From the NCBI GenBank assembly GCA_030593645.1, contig JAUVGT010000123.1:1-11538 (forward strand): a stretch of DNA of 11,538 nucleotides, read 5' to 3'. The stretch is from Deltaproteobacteria bacterium. GTDB lineage: Bacteria; Desulfobacterota; Desulfobacteria; Desulfobacterales; JAUVGT01. The translations under genes were made by a program, and so were the position numbers. Below, one piece after another: positions 1 through 8,066 of the stretch; within the stretch, counting starts at the first letter, position 1, and each line of letters opens with the position of its first letter. The notes beneath the pieces are model-generated. The model saw only the letters and a program-made list of their open reading frames with translations, searched no databases and was not told where the DNA came from.

Positions 1-142
1 AAAAAGTCCAACTTCTGCGTTGTGCTGCATTTCGCAATCATTCAACGTACTATAAGTACGCTTCATGATTACGAAATTTGCACGCCTTGAATTTGAACTT
101 TTTACGAAACCGTCTATTTCGGACTTTTTACGAAACCATCAG
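1..142. repeat. Inverted-repeat (MITE-like) element, left end outside the window
   Basis: No gene is seen here. Positions about 13-50 and 53-90 form a long imperfect inverted repeat centred near 51; examples are ATTTCGCAATCAT (left arm) against ATGATTACGAAAT (right arm). The right side ends in two near-identical direct repeats, GAACTTTTTACGAAACC at 95-111 and GGACTTTTTACGAAACC at 121-137. The window opens with AAAAAGTCC, which is complementary to the start of the second copy, so the left terminus probably lies just upstream. The element abuts the stop codon of the regulator gene at 143. The terminal motif recurs at 2742-2758, and 30 of 32 bases of the arm at 52-83 recur inverted at 9702-9733, so this is a dispersed family. 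Its function is unknown; no transposase is visible. Confidence 0.6.
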
Positions 143-1513
143 TTATTCTTCACCGTATGATTTCAATTTTCGTCTCAAGGTATTCAAGCCGATCTCCAGA
201 AGCCTGGCGGTTTTTGATTTATTATTGTTTGTCTGCCCATATGCCTTTAAAATATGTGATTTTTCAATTTCAGCAAGGGGCTTTATGGATTCAGATGTTT
301 CAATGTTAAGGTATGGTTTTGCCGATTTAACCTTTTTCAACTGATCCGGCAGGTACTTCTTTGTGATTAATTTTCCCTGGGCCAGGTTCACGGCGGACTG
401 TATGATCGATTTCAGTTCACGTACATTTCCCGGATAGTTATATTCCATAAGTATATACATGGTCTCATCATCGATCCGACAATTCGTCCGGGCACCGCAA
501 AATTTTTTTAACCAGTTGTCTATTAAAACGGGAATATCTTCTGTTCTTTCTCTCAGGGGGGGGAGGTGAAGCATGCCTCCCCTGATTCGATAGTATAAAT
601 CTTTTCGAAACATTTTTTGTTTCATAAGCTGTTCCAGGTTTTCATTTGTGGCGGCGATGAACCGCACATCGGCTTTTTGATGTTCATTTGCCCCCAATTT
701 GATGTATTCACCGTCCTGAAGAACCCTGAGCAGTTTACCTTGAAGCTCAATCGGAAGGGTTCCGATTTCATCAAGAAACAGCGATCCTCCACCGGTGTGT
801 TCCAGGTAACCAACGCGTCCGTTTTCCGCTCCTGTAAACGCCCCCCTCGTGTGACCAAAAAATTCAGATTCAAAAAGGCTGGGTGAAACTGATGCCATAT
901 TCACCGGTGTGAATTTGAATTTTGATCTTGGACTGGCGCAGTGAATGGCCTGGGCCAGAAGCTCTTTTCCGGTTCCGCTTTCACCTGTAATTAAAATCGG
1001 CACATCACTCTGGGCATGCAGTTCGGCTTCCTTAAAGATACTGAACATTTTGGGTGACTGGGTGATAATCGGTTTAAACGTATCCGCGTACACCAGCTTT
1101 GGCGGTGTCGGTTTCTTTTTTAAATCGATGATATCGAGCAGCCTTTTTCTTTCAAGTGCCCGATTGATGGAAACCGCCAGGGTGTTCTTTGAAACGGGTT
1201 TTACAAGGTAATCATAGGCTCCCTTTTTTATGCACTCAACAGCCGTGCTGGCCTCGTTTACAGCGGTGATCATGATACACTCTGTGGCCGGAGAATGATA
1301 TTTTATCAATTCAAGCAATTCAATACCGTTCATCTCCGGCATGTTCATATCGATCAGGGCAAGATCGAATGCGTCACCCTTTTTTAAGACCGGGGAGATC
1401 TTAAGGGGATTATCCTCAAGGAAAATGTTTTTATATCCTAATTTTAATAGATTGGTTTTTAATACTTCCAGAAAATCGAGATCATCATCGATTACCGCAA
1501 TTCTGTTGTTCAT
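143..1513 (-). CDS. NtrC-family response regulator, sigma54-dependent activator
   Basis: A complete 456-residue bacterial enhancer-binding protein that would use ATP to open sigma54-RNA polymerase promoters after phosphorylation by a sensor kinase. Domains in order: a receiver at 1-120 with the acidic pair Asp9/Asp10, phospho-acceptor Asp55, Thr83 and Lys105; an AAA+ domain at about 149-380 with Walker A GESGTGKE at 177-184, the sigma54-contact loop GAFTGA at 224-229 and Walker B LFLDE at 245-249; and a Fis-type helix-turn-helix in the last 45 residues (TARLLEIGLNTLRRKL). All key residues are intact and the length is normal for the family. The start at 1513 is preceded by AAGGA with a 6-base gap. 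It is transcribed away from a consensus sigma54 promoter at 1759-1774, which makes the metF1-hdrA gene set its likely target (inference). No cognate kinase is in the window. Without that kinase the signal and a specific gene name cannot be given. Confidence 0.95.
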   Translation of the reverse strand: MNNRIAVIDDDLDFLEVLKTNLLKLGYKNIFLEDNPLKISPVLKKGDAFDLALIDMNMPEMNGIELLELIKYHSPATECIMITAVNEASTAVECIKKGAYDYLVKPVSKNTLAVSINRALERKRLLDIIDLKKKPTPPKLVYADTFKPIITQSPKMFSIFKEAELHAQSDVPILITGESGTGKELLAQAIHCASPRSKFKFTPVNMASVSPSLFESEFFGHTRGAFTGAENGRVGYLEHTGGGSLFLDEIGTLPIELQGKLLRVLQDGEYIKLGANEHQKADVRFIAATNENLEQLMKQKMFRKDLYYRIRGGMLHLPPLRERTEDIPVLIDNWLKKFCGARTNCRIDDETMYILMEYNYPGNVRELKSIIQSAVNLAQGKLITKKYLPDQLKKVKSAKPYLNIETSESIKPLAEIEKSHILKAYGQTNNNKSKTARLLEIGLNTLRRKLKSYGEE

Positions 1514-1572
1514 GACAGGTCCTTATTCATATATCCAAGCATTTTCATATCCCATGAAGATAGGCCATAATA

Positions 1573-1595
1573 GACTATCCCAATTTGGAATAGTC
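1573..1595. promoter_or_regulatory. Near-perfect palindrome, likely activator binding site
   Basis: A 23-base palindrome pairing at 10 of 11 positions around a central T, with outer arms GACTAT and ATAGTC and an inner core CCAATTTGG. It lies about 165-187 bases upstream of the -24 element at 1759 and 60 bases upstream of the start codon of the divergent regulator. That distance is usual for upstream activating sequences bound by NtrC-type dimers. Its closeness to the regulator's own start would also allow autoregulation. Binding by the neighbouring regulator is inference from position and symmetry. Confidence 0.6.
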
Positions 1596-1632
1596 ATTCA
1601 TAAGTATTTGTAATAACGAGCCTTTAGTTGCT

Positions 1633-1655
1633 TCCTATCCCATTTTGGCACATTT
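1633..1655. promoter_or_regulatory. Second, degenerate copy of the activator palindrome
   Basis: Aligned without gaps to the palindrome at 1573-1595, this stretch matches at 16 of 23 positions, including an unbroken CTATCCCA and the TTTGG of the core, while the right arm is mostly lost. The start-to-start distance is 60 bases. It could be a weaker second site for cooperative binding. Chance similarity in AT-rich DNA cannot be excluded. Confidence 0.35.
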
Positions 1656-1667
1656 GTCCAGTCCTAA

Positions 1668-1690
1668 TTTAATCCCAAAATCGAATATTT
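1668..1690. promoter_or_regulatory. Third, weak copy of the activator palindrome
   Basis: It matches the palindrome at 1573-1595 at 14 of 23 positions, with ATCCCAA in the left half and GAATA in the right half. It lies 35 bases after the second copy. Taken alone it would not be significant; it is listed because three related sites in tandem upstream of a sigma54 promoter are a recognised arrangement. Confidence 0.25.
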
Positions 1691-1758
1691 GGTTAAGGGA
1701 ATAATATAACTAACTGAATATATAATAAATATAACAGATATCCCGATATGAAATTTTT

Positions 1759-1774
1759 TGGCACACGTGTTGCT
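1759..1774 (+). promoter_or_regulatory. Sigma54 (-24/-12) promoter for the metF1-hdrA gene set
   Basis: TGGCAC, five bases, then TTGCT is an exact match to the sigma54 consensus TGGCAC-N5-TTGCW, with the invariant GG (1760-1761) and GC (1772-1773) at the right spacing. Transcription would begin near 1785, in or next to a run of seven G, giving a leader of about 86 bases before metF1. It faces the plus-strand genes, and the divergent gene encodes a GAFTGA-type sigma54 activator, which supports the call. The rest of the 357-base gap (1514-1870) holds only the palindromic sites described separately; I see no RNA gene or small reading frame. Confidence 0.9.
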
Positions 1775-1870
1775 CTAAGGGGGGGTGAACCATTTTTTTA
1801 TATCAGTGCAAATGGATATCTAAATTGTTTTTACATGTTAACGATTTCCAAAGAGGAGATGTAAACAAAA

Positions 1871-2740
1871 ATGCAATTAAAAAATAAATTCGATGCCGGT
1901 GAATTTGCCATTCTTGCTGAAATAGAACCACCCAAAGGAGTGGACGTTTCACCAATGATAGCGAATGCAAAACGGGTCAAGGGAATGGTGGATGCTTTTA
2001 TCATACCTGAAATGAGCAACGCTGTGATGCGCATGAGTTCCCTGGGCGGAGCAATGATTCTGCAGGCGGAGGGCCTGGAGACCATTATGCAGGTGAACTG
2101 CCGTGACAGAAATCGTATCGCGCTCCAGGCGGATCTGCTTGCGGCAAATGGGTGCGGGGTAAATAATGTGATGGCCGTCACCGGGGAAGATCCGGGAATT
2201 GGAGATCATCATAAGGCGAGGTCAGTGTATGATTTGGATCTGCTGGAATTATTGCAGGTTGTTGGTACGCTTCAAAATGGAAAAGATATGGCAGGTATTG
2301 AACTTGCGGGTGCTCCGAAGTTCCTGGTCGGATCGACGGTAAATCTTGGGGCAAAGGGGAGATCACCTGAAATAGAAGTTAATGAAATGAAAAAGAAAAT
2401 TGAAGCGGGAGCTGAATTTTTTATCACACCACCGCTGTTTGACTTATCCGTCATCGATCCGTTTCTTAAACGGATTAATACAGAAAAAATCAAAATCATT
2501 CCCACGGTCCTGCTTTTAAAATCACTCGGCATGGCGAGGTATATTGCGCAAAATCTCGACCATGTTTACATCCCTGACAGCCTGATCGAACGTTTACGTA
2601 AAACCCCGGACAAGGTGGGTGAATGCGTCAAGATATCCTGCGAAATGATTCATACTTTGAAAAATAAAGGGTTTAGCGGCGTACTTGTTTCAACCATAGG
2701 TTGGGAACACAAGCTTCCTGATATACTGGAGAAGATTTAA
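1871..2740 (+). CDS. MetF-like methylenetetrahydrofolate reductase paralog (divergent)
   Basis: A 289-residue TIM-barrel protein of the MetF family, which interconverts methylene-THF and methyl-THF with FAD. The catalytic Glu of the family is kept as Glu17 in AEIEPPKG, and RDRNR at 78-82 is shared with the second MetF of the locus. By eye, two folate-contacting positions differ from E. coli MetF: the Asp120 equivalent is Glu106 (TGEDP), and the Gln183 equivalent is Pro187 (ITPP). MetF2 keeps Asp and Gln at both places. The protein may therefore act on another substrate, work at another rate, or serve a structural role. It is the first gene after the sigma54 promoter, with AGGAG at 1854-1858 and a rather long 12-base gap to the ATG. 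The next gene starts 161 bases on, after an inverted-repeat element. The family call is firm; the exact reaction is not. Confidence 0.85.
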   Translation: MQLKNKFDAGEFAILAEIEPPKGVDVSPMIANAKRVKGMVDAFIIPEMSNAVMRMSSLGGAMILQAEGLETIMQVNCRDRNRIALQADLLAANGCGVNNVMAVTGEDPGIGDHHKARSVYDLDLLELLQVVGTLQNGKDMAGIELAGAPKFLVGSTVNLGAKGRSPEIEVNEMKKKIEAGAEFFITPPLFDLSVIDPFLKRINTEKIKIIPTVLLLKSLGMARYIAQNLDHVYIPDSLIERLRKTPDKVGECVKISCEMIHTLKNKGFSGVLVSTIGWEHKLPDILEKI

Positions 2741-2741
2741 C

Positions 2742-2873
2742 GGTTTCGTAAAAAAGTTCGAAAATCGTTTTCATCGTTATTCCGGCGGAGGCCGGAAGCC
2801 AGTAATTTCATATACTTCTGGACTCCGGCCTCCGCCGGAGTGACGGGAAAACGGATTTTTTACGAGATCATCA
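2742..2873. repeat. Inverted-repeat element with 16-bp perfect GC-rich stem
   Basis: Fills most of the metF1-hdrA gap. TCCGGCGGAGGCCGGA at 2781-2796 is the exact reverse complement of 2824-2839, with a 27-base AT-rich loop; each arm can also fold on itself. The outer ends (TTTCGTAAAAAAGTTCG at 2744-2760 and CGGATTTTTTACGAGA at 2852-2867) form an imperfect terminal inverted repeat and resemble the ends of the element at the left edge of the window. This looks like a small non-autonomous mobile or repetitive element. As RNA it would be a strong hairpin between metF1 and hdrA and could tune readthrough or mRNA stability. It lacks the T-run of an intrinsic terminator right after the stem. Confidence 0.65.
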
Positions 2874-2901
2874 AATTTAGTCATTAAAAATGGAGAATAA
2901 T

Positions 2902-5900
2902 ATGCCTTCGGAAAAGAAAGGAAATGAAAATTACGGTTCAGTAATGGTGCTGGGCAGTGGAATTGCGGGTATGCAGTCCGCTTTGGATTTGGCAAATTCA
3001 GGATATTACGTCTATCTTGTTGAGAAATCTTCCGCGATCGGGGGGTTGATGTCTCAACTGGACAAGACTTTTCCAACGAATGATTGTGCCATGTGAATTA
3101 TCTCACCGAAACTGGTCGAGGTCGGCCGGCACCTGAATATTGAACTTTTAACGAATACCGAACTCCTTGATCTTGAAGGAGAGCCAGGGAAATTCCACGC
3201 CAAAATTCTTCAGCAGCCAAGGTATGTGGATCTTGCGAAATGCACAAGCTGCGGAGAATGTACCAAAGTGTGTCCAATTGATGTTTCAAATGATTATGAC
3301 GAGGGCTTATCTGAACGGAAGGCGATTTATAAGCAGTATGCCCAGGCCATCCCTGGTGCGTTTGCGGTGGATAAGAAAGGTACAGCACCATGCAAAGCAG
3401 CCTGTCCGGCCCATGTGAGTGTTCAGGGATATATCGCGTTGATTCATGAGGGTAATTATAAAGAAGCCCTTGAACTTTTTAAAGCGGATCATCCTTTTCC
3501 CGGAGTTTGCGGCCGGGTTTGCCATCACCCCTGTGAAGGTGAATGTACACGTAAAGATGTCGATCAACCCCTGGGCATTATGAACCTTCATCGTTTCCTG
3601 GGTGATTGGGACATGGAAAACGATTCGATTTATGTTCCGGAAAAGAAAGAACAAAAGGAAGAAAAAGTAGCGATTATCGGCGCGGGTCCTGCCGGATTGA
3701 CATGCGCGTATTTTCTTGCCATCGAAGGCTATCGGGTCACGATTTATGAAAAACTCCCGGTACTGGGCGGAATGCTTACCGTGGGGATACCCTCCTACCG
3801 GCTTCCCCGGAACATCATTGAAACTGAAATACAGGTGATCAAAGATCTGGGAGTGGAGTTTAAAACCGGGGTTGAAATCGGAAAAGATATCACCATCGCG
3901 CAACTCAGGGAAGAAGGATACAAATCATTTTTTATGGGAATCGGTTCCCATGAATGTAAGAGTCTTGGAATTGAAGGAGAAAATCTGGAAGGGGTTTATC
4001 CTGGAGTGGATTTTTTGCGGGAAGTTAACCTGGGAAACAGGATTTCCCTTGGAGACCGGGTGGCAGTCATCGGGGGCGGAAATGTGGCCATGGATTCCGT
4101 TCGAACCGCGCTTCGGACCGGTTCATCCAAACCCTTTGTGATTTACAGGAGGGGCCGTGATGAAATGCCGGCAAATGATGAAGAGATAGAAGAATGCCTG
4201 GAAGAAGGTATCGAAATTATGAACCTTACGGCACCGGTTCGTGTCATTGAGGAGGACGGCAGGGTTAAAGCCATCGAATGTATAAAAATGGAGCTGGGGG
4301 AACCTGATGAGAGCGGAAGACGTCGTCCAATCCCGGTGGAGGGTTCTGAATTTACCATGGAAGTCGACGCGGTGATTCCAGCCATCGGACAGGAATCAGA
4401 CTGGGCATGCCTGACCGATGAGTGTGAATGCACTTTGAGCGACTGGGGAACGATGAATGTGGACACGGTGACTTTTCAATCAGATGATCCGGATATTTTC
4501 GCGGGCGGAGACGCGGTATCAGGACCGGCGACAGTGGTGGAAGCCATTGGGGCCGGGAAGGAAGCGGCGGTATCCATTGATCGGTTTATTAAAGGTGAAG
4601 ATCTTAAGACCGGCAGGGAAAAAGACTGGGTATCGGTAAAGGATGTTCCACTGGATGGTGTCAAAACGTTTGAAAGGGAAAAGATGCCGTGCCTTTCTCC
4701 AGAAGACCGGGTGAAGAGTTTTAATGAAGTCCAGTTGGGCTATGATGCTGATCGAACGGTCAAAGAGGCAGACAGATGTCTTGAATGCGGCATCTGTAGT
4801 GAGTGTTACCAGTGTGTGAAGGTCTGTCTTGCGGAAGCCCTGGTTCATGATGAGACACCCGCTGAAAAGATCCTGGAAGTCGGATCGGTTGTTTTGTGTC
4901 CCGGGAGCAGGCCTTATGATCCTTCCGGGCTCGAAGAATTTTATCACTACAACAGCAATCCAAATGTTTTGACGAGCCTTGAATTTGAAAGGATCCTCAG
5001 CGCTTCCGGTCCCACCATGGGTCATCTCACGAGGCCTTCAGATAACAAAGAACCGAAAAACATTGCCTGGCTCCAGTGCGTGGGATCCAGGGATACAAAC
5101 AGGTGCGGTAATGGATACTGTTCCTCGGTATGCTGTATGTACGCGGTAAAGGATGCCATGATCGCGAAAGAACATTCCAAAGAAGAACTCGATTGCGCGA
5201 TTTTCAATATGGATGTGCGGACTTTTGGTAAGGAATATGAAAAATACTATAATCGGGCGAAAGATAAAGTAGGTGTAAGATTTGTGAAAGCCCGGGTTCA
5301 CACAGTAGATGAAGTTGGTGAAAACAAGGACCTTCGAATCAGGTACGCGGACCATGCCGGAGAGTTGCAGGAAGAATTTTTTGATATGGTGGTCCTTTCC
5401 GTAGGCTTGCAGATCACGGAATCAACTAAAGAGCTGGCCGATCGATTAAAAGTGGACGTCGATAAAACCAATTTTGCCTTGACCGATCCATTCAGACCGG
5501 TCGAGACGACCAGGCCCGGAGTATACGCATGCGGAGTGTTCCAGGAACCGAAAGATATTCCAAGTTCAGTAACAGAAGCGAGTGCCGCGGCGTGTCTCGC
5601 GGGGAAACAGCTTGCAGATGTTAGAAATACAAGAACAAAGAGTGTTGAACTTCCGGAAGAGATTGACGTGACCGATCAGGAACCCAGAATCGGTGTTTTT
5701 GTCTGTAACTGCGGGATTAATATCGCGGGAACTATAAAGGTCGGGGAGGTGGAAGAATACGCGAAAACACTTCCCAATGTCGTATATGCTACTCAGAATC
5801 TTTTCACCTGTTCCCAGGACTCACAGGAACAGATGAAAAAAATCATAAAGGAAAATAAATTAAACCGAATCGTGGTTGCGGCCTGTACACCCAAGACCCA

Positions 5901-7350
5901 TGAAGGAATTTTCATGGATACACTGGAGGCATGCGGGCTGAACAAATACCTGTTTGAAATGGCCAATATCAGGAACCAGGGCTCATGGGTTCATTCAGAT
6001 GAGCCTGACCTGGCTACACGTAAAGCCAGGAAGCTTGTTCAAATGGCTGCTGCCAGGGCTTCAACCCTGCATGCACTTACTGAAGAGAGAATTCCGGTGA
6101 TACAGCGTGCGCTGGTTATTGGTGGTGGGGTGGCAGGGATGAACGCGGCTATAGGGTTGGCTGACCAGGGATTTGAAGTTGTTCTTGTTGAAAAAGAGAC
6201 GCGTCTTGGTGGACTGGCCAACCGGCTGACCGCTACGATTGAAGGTTCTGAGGTACCGGTTTACCTGGAAGAGTTAATTCAGAAAACCACTTCCCATGAA
6301 AAAATAGAAGTACTCACCCAGTCGCTCATCGTCGGATTTTCAGGCTTCAAAGGAAATTTTAACACCGAACTGATCGTGGGCCCCGGAATGTATGAGAGAA
6401 AAATTGACCACGGTGTGGTGATTCTGGCTACCGGGGCACATGAATACCGCCCCAAAGAATTCTTATATGGAGAAGATAAACGGGTGATGACCCAGCTTGA
6501 ACTGGGTGAACATCTAAAGAATAAAGGGGCTGATGGCCTGGAACAGGTGGTCATGATTCAATGTGTGGGCTCCAGGAACGAGGAGAATCCAAACTGTTCT
6601 CGTGTATGCTGCCAGAATGCCATAAAAAATGCACTGCATATTAAAGAACATAATCCTGATGCAGAAGTGTTTATTCTTTATCGTGATATCAGAACATATG
6701 GTCTCCTGGAAGAGTATTACCAGAAGGCCAGATCCAAAGGGGTGCTGTTTTTTAGATATGATCAGGATGAACCGCCTGTGGCTGAATCCTCTGAAAGTGG
6801 AGTAACGGTCACATTTAAAGATCATGTACTGGGCAGAAGCCTTCGGGTAAACGCGGATCTGCTTGTATTAAGCGCGGGCCTGATCGCTGAAGATACCGAA
6901 GAATTGGCATCCATCGTAAAACTTGCGCGTACGGCTGAAGGGTATTTCATGGAAGCTCATGTCAAACTCAGGCCGGTTGATATGGCAACGGAAGGGATTT
7001 TTGTATGCGGAACCGCGCACAGCCCAAAATTATTGACCGAATCGATCGCCCAGGCCCAGGCAGCGGCTTCCCGGGCGACCACATTCCTGTCGCAACCGAC
7101 ATTGACACTTTCCGCGGTGACTGCCACCGTTGATACCGATATATGCGCGGCATGTCTTGTATGTGTGCGTTCCTGCCCATACCAGGTTCCCAGGATCAAT
7201 GAAGATGGGGTAAGCGAGATCGATATGGCACTGTGCCACGGCTGCGGGGTTTGTGCCGCGGAGTGCCCGGCCAAGGCAATCGAATTGAACTGGTATGAAG
7301 ATGAACAGATACTGGTTAAGGTGGAAACGTTGCTGGAGGGTATACTTTAA
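2902..7350 (+). CDS. hdrA: Selenocysteine HdrA with GltD/NfnB-like insert and duplicated HdrA module
   Basis: A flavin/iron-sulfur electron-branching subunit, 1482 residues when UGA at 3094-3096 is read as Sec65. Order: HdrA N-terminal FAD motif GSGIAG (18-23); the redox segment CAMUIISPKLVEVGRH, where HdrA normally has Cys at the Sec position; a [4Fe-4S] site (Cys114, 117, 120, 124); an inserted glutamate-synthase-beta/NfnB-like domain (about 162-625) with its cysteine-rich head (Cys203, 207, 211, 215), FAD motif GAGPAG (260-265) and NAD(P) motif GGGNVA (391-396); a Cys array at 626-642; the HdrA remainder (QCVGSRD...CSSVCC, 725-745); a second HdrA module beginning CNCG at 935, with FAD motif near 1074; and two C-terminal ferredoxin sites (Cys1415-1425 and 1445-1455). 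The second module lacks the Cys/Sec segment. ATG 2902 is chosen because GGAG lies 6 bases upstream; ATG 2890 has no such site. An annotation starting at 3226 would miss 108 residues. No signal peptide or membrane span is seen, so it is cytoplasmic. Confidence 0.93.
3094..3129 (+). promoter_or_regulatory. UGA (Sec) codon and predicted bacterial SECIS of hdrA
   Basis: UGA at 3094-3096 is followed by a hairpin: CTGGTC (3112-3117) pairs over 6 bp, with wobbles, with GGCCGG (3124-3129) around loop GAGGTC. The loop starts 21 bases after the UGA and carries GG near its 5' side, as in bacterial SECIS elements read by SelB. Reading continues without another stop to 7350. The pairing was done by eye, without an energy calculation. 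Confidence 0.75.
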
Positions 7351-7496
7351 AAGTGGCTTCAAAACCTCCTCTCAGGCTCAATTTTTGCGTTGGAGTAAAG
7401 ATTTCAATACTCGAAATATGTCATATATTCCTGCGGTTGAAATCTTCACTCCGCCTTGAACTTGAGACTGATTGAAGATTTTGAAGCCACTTTAAA
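7347..7496. repeat. Long inverted-repeat element between hdrA and mvhD
   Basis: AAGTGGCTTCAAAA (7351-7364) is the exact reverse complement of 7479-7492, and the inner arms 7392-7407 and 7437-7452 match at 15 of 16 positions, so nearly the whole 150-base stretch folds into one long imperfect hairpin. It starts right at the hdrA stop codon (TAA at 7348-7350). Pieces such as TTTGCGTTG and CGCCTTGAA recur in the element at the left edge of the window, which suggests one dispersed family. It probably spread as a small non-autonomous element and now lies in the transcript between two cotranscribed genes. No reading frame of note is present. Confidence 0.65.
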
Positions 7497-7537
7497 ACCA
7501 ATTCTAAACAGGAATAAATTTTGTTTAAGGAGGATTC

Positions 7538-7969
7538 ATGGCTGAGGATTTTGAACCGACCATTATTGCTTTTTGCTGTAATTTCTGAGGATACACTGCT
7601 GCGGACCTGGCAGGTTCAATGCGATTGGCATATCCAACGAGTATTAAGATTATACGGGTCCCTTGTACCGGGAAGGTGGATGTTCTTTATTTTCTAAGGG
7701 CCCTGGAAAAAGGAGCAGACGGTGCCTATGCGGTTGGGTGCATGGAAGGTGATTGTCATTTTAATAGCGGAAATTTAAGAGCGAGAAAACGCGTGGAACA
7801 GGTACAAAAAATTCTTGATACCATCGGAATCGGGGGGGAAAGGGTTCAGATGTATAATCTTTCATCCAGTGAGGGCCCGCTTTTTGCGCAATATGCTGTT
7901 GAAATGGATGAACGAATTCGGAAACTGGGGCCGAACCCAATAAAAAAACATAAAAAAAAGGCTGCCTGA
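7538..7969 (+). CDS. mvhD: Selenocysteine MvhD, [2Fe-2S] electron-transfer subunit
   Basis: A 143-residue protein when UGA at 7586-7588 is read as Sec17. MvhD (also called FrhD, hydrogenase delta subunit) passes electrons between HdrA and a partner oxidoreductase through a [2Fe-2S] cluster. The usual N-terminal motif CNWCGY appears as C14-N-F-U17-G-Y, so Sec takes the place of the second Cys. The other family cysteines are present: Cys43 (VPCTG), Cys68 and Cys73 (GCMEGDCHF), followed by the GN and R residues expected of the family. A gene call starting at the internal ATG 7619 would lose 27 residues with half of the cluster site. AAGGAGG at 7527-7533 lies just before ATG 7538, which fixes the start. 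It follows hdrA and precedes metV, as expected for a MetFV-Hdr-MvhD complex. Lysine-rich C-terminus; cytoplasmic. Confidence 0.95.
7586..7613 (+). promoter_or_regulatory. UGA (Sec) codon and predicted bacterial SECIS of mvhD
   Basis: After UGA at 7586-7588, CTGCTG (7596-7601) pairs with TGGCAG (7608-7613), including two G-U pairs, around the six-base loop CGGACC. The loop begins 13 bases after the UGA and contains GG. This is slightly nearer the codon than in the other two genes but still plausible for a bacterial SECIS. Folding was done by eye. Confidence 0.65.
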
Positions 7970-8066
7970 AATAGTAGTGATCGAAAAGCCTTTGATTTAA
8001 AAAATGAAGTTATTTTAATTCGGGAAAACCGCAATAGAGTGCTATCCGATAAGGAGGTCAAAACTT

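Noticed and set aside
1..142. Possible CRISPR or attachment site, because of the repeated CTTTTTACGAAACC
   Set aside because: There are only two close copies with no regular spacer array, and the same motif appears at other inverted-repeat elements; no integrase or cas gene is present.
1646..1651. Another TGGCAC as a second sigma54 promoter
   Set aside because: No GC pair appears at the -12 position; the sequence is better explained as part of the degenerate palindrome copy.
1859..1864. ATG-TAA minimal start-stop frame just before metF1
   Set aside because: The ATG touches the Shine-Dalgarno sequence itself, leaving no room for initiation; probably chance.
2781..2839. Strong GC-rich hairpin as an intrinsic terminator after metF1
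   Set aside because: No T-run follows the stem directly; the T stretch at 2856-2861 is some 16 bases later and belongs to the terminal repeat. Family resemblance to other elements favours a repeat.
3094..3096. UGA in hdrA as a nonsense mutation (pseudogene)
   Set aside because: The frame continues for over 1400 codons, the codon falls on a conserved Cys of HdrA (CAM-C-I-SPK), a hairpin follows, and two more genes in the cluster show the same pattern.
3307..3903. Antisense open frame opposite hdrA (198 codons)
   Set aside because: It is fully inside hdrA, and no domain or clear ribosome binding site was noticed.
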